64,000 nt of DNA, from the NCBI GenBank assembly GCA_028274465.1, contig CM051458.1, positions 30,020,692 through 30,084,691 of the forward strand, in the 5' to 3' direction. Source of the stretch: Plantago ovata (taxonomy: Eukaryota > Streptophyta > Magnoliopsida > Lamiales > Plantaginaceae). The notes below the pieces were generated by a model, which was not told where the DNA came from, ran no database searches, and saw only the letters and a program-made list of their open reading frames with translations. A program made the translations under genes and the position numbers. Position 1 is the stretch's first letter. Every line of letters starts with the position of its first letter. Positions 59,168-64,000 of the stretch are shown here, in pieces.

Positions 59168-61128
59168 AACTCCCCAAACCAAACCTTTGCTTGTCCTCAA
59201 GCAACAAACTATCCTAAATGCAACACAAAAGGAGTCTCATGCCAAGTAAAGTGAACTAATCTATTGAATCTACCAAATGCTTATGAACAAAACCAAATGA
59301 GCATGACATGCAAGTAGGTTGAAGAATGCCTCGATTGCGAATATACACATTCTCATGTGCACTTGGTTAAACAAAGGAGTCTCTCGTAACATCTTCTACC
59401 TGGACCTGGTCAGTGACGACACAATGATGCACGTTATCATACTACAATTGCCCCGTGCTTATGAAACCGAGGGCTTACTACTGTTCACCAAGCGAGATTT
59501 TTTCTCAAGAGAGGGCGAACCAATACTGGCTCTCATCAAACGAAGGAGGGTTCCCTAGAAAGAGAAGACACTCCCCTATTCTACCCAGACTCTCAACGAA
59601 TGAGTCTCCTTCAACCACTTCTTGAATAGCAAGACGAGGGTGGTCAAGAACAGGCCTTGGACAAAGGCGACACGAAACGAAAGATAGAATATACAACTCG
59701 ATGACTTCACAATAACAAATATTTACATGACACTTGACACTTTACTAGACTGCTTTTGGGCTTGCAACGACCCTTCTTTTGGTTTTTGGGTCTTATTCTT
59801 TATTTTCTTTCTTCTTCTTTTTTTTTTTATTTTTTTTATTTTCTCTTTTTCTTTTCTCTTTTTTCTTCTTTTCTTTTTCTCTTTCTTATTTTTTTTTATA
59901 TAGGGGCAAGCAGCAGTACTAAGTGTAAAAAACACCTCCCCAAACCTATTCGAAAGAATAGGTTTGAGCACAAAAAAGAAAAAGGAAAGACTCTTTTACA
60001 AAGACACCTCCCCAAACCTATTCGAAAGAATAGGTTGGGACACAAAACAAAGAGAAAAAGAAAAAGAAAACTTTACAACGACTCAAAGACGAAAGACAAG
60101 TATAACGAAGCAACCCCCTCCCCAAACCTATTGATAGAATAGGTCTACTACAAGGAATCACACACCTCACACTACCTCCTTCCTAGGCATTTGGCAATCT
60201 CTAATCGAGGTGAAGAACTTGTCGCCTCTTACGTACATAATTACACGGGTTACAACCATAGACTCTAACATGCATCATTTTATAAGGCCATCGTGAACCA
60301 CAGCAGAAGAAACACCACTCAAGGTGATGTCGAGACTACTAAGCTTAACTAGTGCACATGCGAATGTGACAAACCAAGCGAGACAAGCCTCAAACTACTT
60401 GCAAAGTGATGCAACATATGATCAATGGTCATAAACACTTAGTCTACTCAATAAAAAAGTTCAAAAGACTTGGCAATAAACTCCACACACAACAACGTGC
60501 AACAACTAATCTAGGGATGATATGCATGCAAAAAATTTGAAAAAACACAACAAATCACATGAACTTGAGTAAAATCTGGCATGTACGAACCACACAAGCA
60601 TATAGTACTGAAAATCCAATACCCCCTCCCCAAACCTAAACTTTTGCTCGTCCTCGAGCAAAGAAAAGTTGAATGAAAAGGAAAAATTGGATTGAAAGTA
60701 CACTTCCCTGAGATAAAGTTCGTGTCCAACTCCTATAGAAGAGTAGTACCTGAAAAGACTCAAGAAACAAGTGAAAACAGGTGCGCAAAGGTGAGAAGAA
60801 TGGAAAAAACGAGGAAAATCTGGGTACAGGGTCCAGGCGGACCGCTTGGCGGGAGACAAGCGGTCCGCTTGTCAAACGGAGCGCTTGGGAGGCTCCAGAC
60901 GCTCCGCTTGAAATTCCAGTAAGAATGAAATTCTTACTGGAATTCCAGGCGGACCGCTTGGGCTTGCCAAGCGCTTCGCTTGGCTCTGTTTCCAGATTTT
61001 CGATGTTTTTTCCTATCTTAATCACCTAAGGCACCAAGACAAACACTAGAGTAAACGAATCACGACAAAAGGCACACAGGCCACAACTACAAAAGCAAAT
61101 AAAGAGTGCAAGAAACTAATGAAATGAA
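59168..61128 (-). other. Non-coding 3' region of the Athila-like element with repeated hairpins
   Basis: It lies between integrase and the 3' LTR, where Athila elements may carry an env-like ORF; none is recognisable here. Three hairpins follow CTCCCC: 59942-59965 (10-bp stem AAACCTATTC, loop GAAA), 60015-60036 (9-bp stem, loop GAAA) and 60126-60144 (7-bp stem ACCTATT). Two hairpins with loop TCCT lie at 59187-59204 (TTGCTTG/CAAGCAA) and 60643-60662 (TTTGCTCG/CGAGCAAA), each after a CCCCAAACC tract, suggesting duplication of the polypurine-tract region. Palindromes like ACAAGCGGTCCGCTTGT occur at 60830-60990. A T/C-rich low-complexity tract covers 59795-59900. Confidence 0.7.
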
Positions 61129-63194
61129 CTAAGATACAATAGGTACCTCGACCAAGTCAACTTCCACTTCATGAGTCGACTCGAGAGGCTCTAGGTACGG
61201 CTTAACTCTCTGGCCATTGACCTTGAAGGTAGCTCCGGTTTTGTTGTCCAAGAGTTCCACAGCACCATGGGGTGCTACTCGGACAATTTCAAATGGTCCG
61301 TCCCATCTAGAACGGAGTTTTCCAGGAAAAAGTCGCAACCGAGAGTTGAAGAGGAGTGCCTTTCGACCTGGGACTAAATCCTTGCGGATGATGTCTCTAT
61401 CATGATACCTCTTTGCTCGTTCCTTGTATATCTTACCACTTTCGAAGGCTTTCAATCTTAGCTCATCTAGCTCGGTGAGTTGCAAAAGTCTTTCTTCACC
61501 GGCTTTCTCCATATCAAGGTTCAATTGCTTGATAGCCCAAAGTGCTCCAACTCCACGGGTAGATGGCAAGCTTTCCCGTACACAAGCCGGTAGGGAGTGG
61601 TACCAATCACCGTTTTGAACGAAGTCCTATATGCCCATAGTGCATCTGGCAACTTGGTGGACCAATCCTTCCTCGAGGGTTTGACCACCCGCTCCAAGAT
61701 TTTCTTGATTTGCCGATTGCTCACTTCCACTTGGCCAGACGTTTGAGGATGATATGGAGTAGCAACGAAATGTGTCACCCCGTACTTCTTCATGAGATTA
61801 GCGAAGACCTTGTTCACAAAGTGAGCTCCCCCATCGCTGATAATGGACCTCGGGGTCCCAAACCTATTGAAGATCACATCACGAAGAAAAGAGAGTACAA
61901 CCTTGGCATCATTAGTCCGGGTGGGAACAGCCTCTACCCATTTGGTGACATAGTCGACCGCAACCAAGATATATTCGTACCCATTACTCTTAGGGAATGG
62001 TCCCATAAAGTCTATACCCCAAACATAAAAAGGCTCAACAACTAAGTTACCTTGCTGGGGCATCTCTTGTTGCTTGCCAATGTTGCCACTCCGTTGGCAT
62101 GAGTCACATTGCGCCACAAATGAGCGCGCATCTTCAAACAAGCTGGGCCAAAAGAACCCGGATTGAAGCACCTTGCGAGCGGTTTTTTGGCCACTATAAT
62201 GCCCTCCACATTCTAACTCATGGCAGAATCTCAGTATCGACAATTGCTCTTTCTCGGGTACACACCTCCGCAAGACTTCATCTCCTCCCTTGCGGAACAA
62301 GTACGGGTCATCCCATATGTAATGGCGACAATTCCTCACAAGTGAACGCCGTTCAGGTCCAGAGAGATGGGTTGGCATCACATTTGTGGCTAAGAAGTTA
62401 ACGATATCGGCGTACCATGGTTCCAACTCTATGCGCATCAACTGATCATCGCGCAAATCATCTGGGACGGGTGTGTCATCTTGTGGAATGTTTGGCAACC
62501 GGGACAAGTGGTCCGCCACTAGATTTTCCTTGCCACTTTTATCAATTATCTCCACTTTGAACTCTTGGAGAAGAAGTACCCAACGCATCAAGCGTGGCTT
62601 GGTTTCACGCTTAGCAATCAAATGCTTGAGAGCTGCATGGTCAGTGTGAACAAAAACTTTGTACCCAGTAATATAGGACCTGAATTTACTTAGAGCAAAA
62701 ATAACCGCTAAGAATTCTTTCTCAGTGGTAGTATAATTAATCTGAGCAGCATCTAAGGTCTTACTAGCATAGTAAATCACTCTGAAACGGTTATCAACCT
62801 TTTGACCAAGAACAGCACCCATAGCATAGTCAGAAGCATCACACATAATTTCAAAAGGAATTTTCCAATCCGGAGAGACTACAATAGGGGCTGTTAAGAG
62901 TTTCTCCTTAAGTGTGTGGAAAGCGTCAAGACATTCTTGTGTGAATTCGAAGGGAACATCTTTAGCAAGCAAGTTACTCAAGCACTTAGCTATCTTAGAG
63001 AAATCTTTGATAAATCTCCTATGGAAGCCTACATGCCCAAGGAAGGATTGCAATTCACGCACACAAGTAGGTGGAGGTAACTTTTCAATGATTTCAAGTT
63101 TCCCTTTGTCTACCTCTATCCCTCTTTTAGAAATAGCATGTCCTAACACAATTCCCTCTTTAACCATATAGTCGTAAGTATTCCCGCCTGTCAC
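61129..63194 (-). pseudogene. Athila-like pol remnant: RT C-terminus, RNase H, integrase
   Basis: The frame 63194-61521 starts inside the tRNA-derived sequence and continues as [20 protein letters not shown] (RT C-terminal region). RNase H follows with catalytic Asp/Glu in [27 protein letters not shown] and HTDHAALK, and ADHLSRLP at its end. Integrase has the HH-CC finger ([18 protein letters not shown]) and core motifs [17 protein letters not shown] and [21 protein letters not shown] frameshift near 61560 moves to 61569-61129, the integrase C-terminal region (KERAKRYHDRDI, WDGPFEIVRV). The RT fingers and palm with the YxDD motif, protease and gag are gone. Not autonomous. Confidence 0.92.
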
Positions 63195-63231
63195 GCGGGT
63201 GACCCGGGTTCAAATCCCGGCAACGGCGCCA
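63167..63231 (+). pseudogene. tRNA-Asp(GTC)-derived sequence at the PBS of the Athila-like element
   Basis: The plus strand reads as tRNA-Asp from the D-arm to the 3' CCA: TATAGTCGTAAG, TATTCCCGCCTGTCACGCGG (anticodon stem-loop with GTC), the T-arm CCGGG/CCCGG with loop TTCAAAT, the acceptor 3' strand CAACGGC, G and CCA. Compared with the plant tRNA-Asp known to me, differences are one base in the D-arm and three in the T-loop. The 5' acceptor strand is missing, so it is not a functional tRNA gene. A normal PBS copies only the last 18 nt or so; here about 65 nt are present, ending at the LTR plus AAT. Confidence 0.88.
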
Positions 63232-63234
63232 AAT

Positions 63235-64000
63235 TGATAATGTCGTTTTTCACCAATTAAATTTGTTTAAAAAGCCAAAGAACACTTATCACTACACAAA
63301 CTAGAGTGCAATGGCAAGTTGTCCCCGAGTGTCGTTCTCTCGGGACCTAACGTGGCTTTGTTTGTGGTTTTTGCTAGTTATTTCAGACAACAAGTTCAAG
63401 TGTTTATAGAATTGCTTTCTTAGAACAAAGCAACGAGAAATCAGATTGTTGTAATCAAGTTTGGAAAACGGTTGGTGGTAGAAATCAAATACACATGCAT
63501 GGGTTACGAATATGCTCACAAGTTCAGTGCGTAAAACCTTCGATCAAGTCTGCTAAGCAACTCATCTAGGTAACTTTCAAGACACACTTCATAAAAGACC
63601 ACTATCAATACTTTAGAGGTGCTTGTCCCTAACACCATTTATCTAGCATGCTGCAAATCTATAACATACAATCCTATAGCTTTCATTGACCAAGAGTTTG
63701 TCACTATACTCAATTCGAATATATTTTATAGGCAACTAAGAATCATATGAAGGAATTTGAAGCAAGATTGAATCACAATCTCATGTAAGCATAAACATAA
63801 CCCATAGCATGCATATTCTACATTCTACCACCAACACAAAGGATTTAGCTACTCATATTCATCAACATAGACATCAAATCATATGAATTGTAAATAGAAT
63901 ACATCAAATCAAACTACTAGACAAGAGATAATGATACAATGTTACCACCAAGCTGTCACTAATCGGTGGGTATTGATGAAAACCTCTTCGTAGATGAAAC
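63235..64000 (-). mobile_element. 5' LTR of the Athila-like element (cut by the window end)
   Basis: It starts TGATAATGTCG three bases after the tRNA-derived PBS and runs to the window end. It aligns with 57779-58544 at an offset of about 5456 bp with only scattered substitutions (for example near 63391, 63565, 63628 and 63661). Confidence 0.92.

Larger units (their letters stand above)
57779..64000 (-). mobile_element. Athila-like Ty3/Gypsy element, gag/protease/most of RT deleted
   Basis: Two direct LTRs (57779-59167; 63235 to window end) flank a 4.07-kb interior. On the minus strand: LTR, a tRNA-Asp-derived PBS region, the end of RT, RNase H, integrase, a long non-coding tail with hairpins, the polypurine tract, 3' LTR. 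The order RT-RNase H-integrase is Gypsy-type, and the tRNA-Asp PBS with [27 protein letters not shown] integrase fits Athila. It is inserted in the gag/protease of the Copia element at 52781, after CTCAT. The two LTRs are very similar where both are visible, which suggests a recent insertion. Confidence 0.88.

Noticed and set aside
59756..60142. 128-codon frame rich in Phe/Leu/Ser resembling a membrane protein
   Set aside because: It is produced by the T/C-rich low-complexity tract and lies antisense to the Athila-like element.
63167..63231. Functional tRNA-Asp gene
   Set aside because: The 5' acceptor strand and part of the D-arm are missing, the CCA is encoded, and the sequence lies exactly at the PBS next to an LTR.

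Overview
The window is nuclear DNA of a flowering plant, most likely a eudicot. It carries an intron-rich host gene with GT-AG introns and an AT-rich background, and most of the rest is nested LTR retrotransposons and DNA transposons. No CRISPR, operon or other bacterial feature is present. The species cannot be named from the sequence.

Layout. 1-1884: minus-oriented Angela-type Copia LTR, cut by the window edge. 1885-4142: intergenic DNA and the 5' flank of the host gene. 4143-18472: a complete plant myotubularin gene (19 coding exons, 852 codons), the only intact host gene. 18473-21809: its 3' flank, with several tandem duplications. 21810-25372: a damaged Angela-type Copia element (LTR minus, pol remnant minus) followed by the start of an LTR in the opposite orientation, then a 100-N gap. 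25473-35783: a minus-strand SIRE-like Copia element with gag, pol, an extra ORF after pol, and one LTR. 35784-37868: the right part of a CACTA transposon carrying fragments of three unrelated host genes (CDPK, ribosomal protein S26, fumarase). 38105-38925: a small Mutator-like element with a perfect 9-bp target duplication. 39084-40078: a fold-back element. 40496-42783: a short LTR with non-coding internal DNA. 42784-50423: a long Angela-type Copia element (minus), nearly complete but with gag-pol broken in two places. 50424-52780: an inverted LTR of the same family with PBS and leader. 52781-57778: a related plus-strand Copia element, interrupted inside gag/protease by an Athila-like Gypsy element (57779 to the window end, minus), which lost gag, protease and most of RT.

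Best candidates for something undescribed. (1) Two divergent Angela-type elements each carry four tandem stem-loops with the same AGGCGGC loop, a ~45-nt period and the same distance (~570-580 nt) upstream of gag; several stems differ by compensatory changes. (2) A second, unrelated array of covarying stem-loops with a near-constant TWCCYGT loop lies between pol and the extra ORF of the SIRE-like element. (3) The Athila-like element contains about 65 nt of a tRNA-Asp copy at its PBS, joined directly to mid-RT coding sequence at a short microhomology; this looks like the trace of primer-tRNA read-through during aborted reverse transcription. (4) The CACTA segment has captured exons of three host genes and a tRNA-Pro-like sequence with a collapsed anticodon loop. 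(5) Twice, an Angela-type element is abutted by the exact terminus of an inverted LTR of its own family, which raises the question of self-targeting or autointegration.
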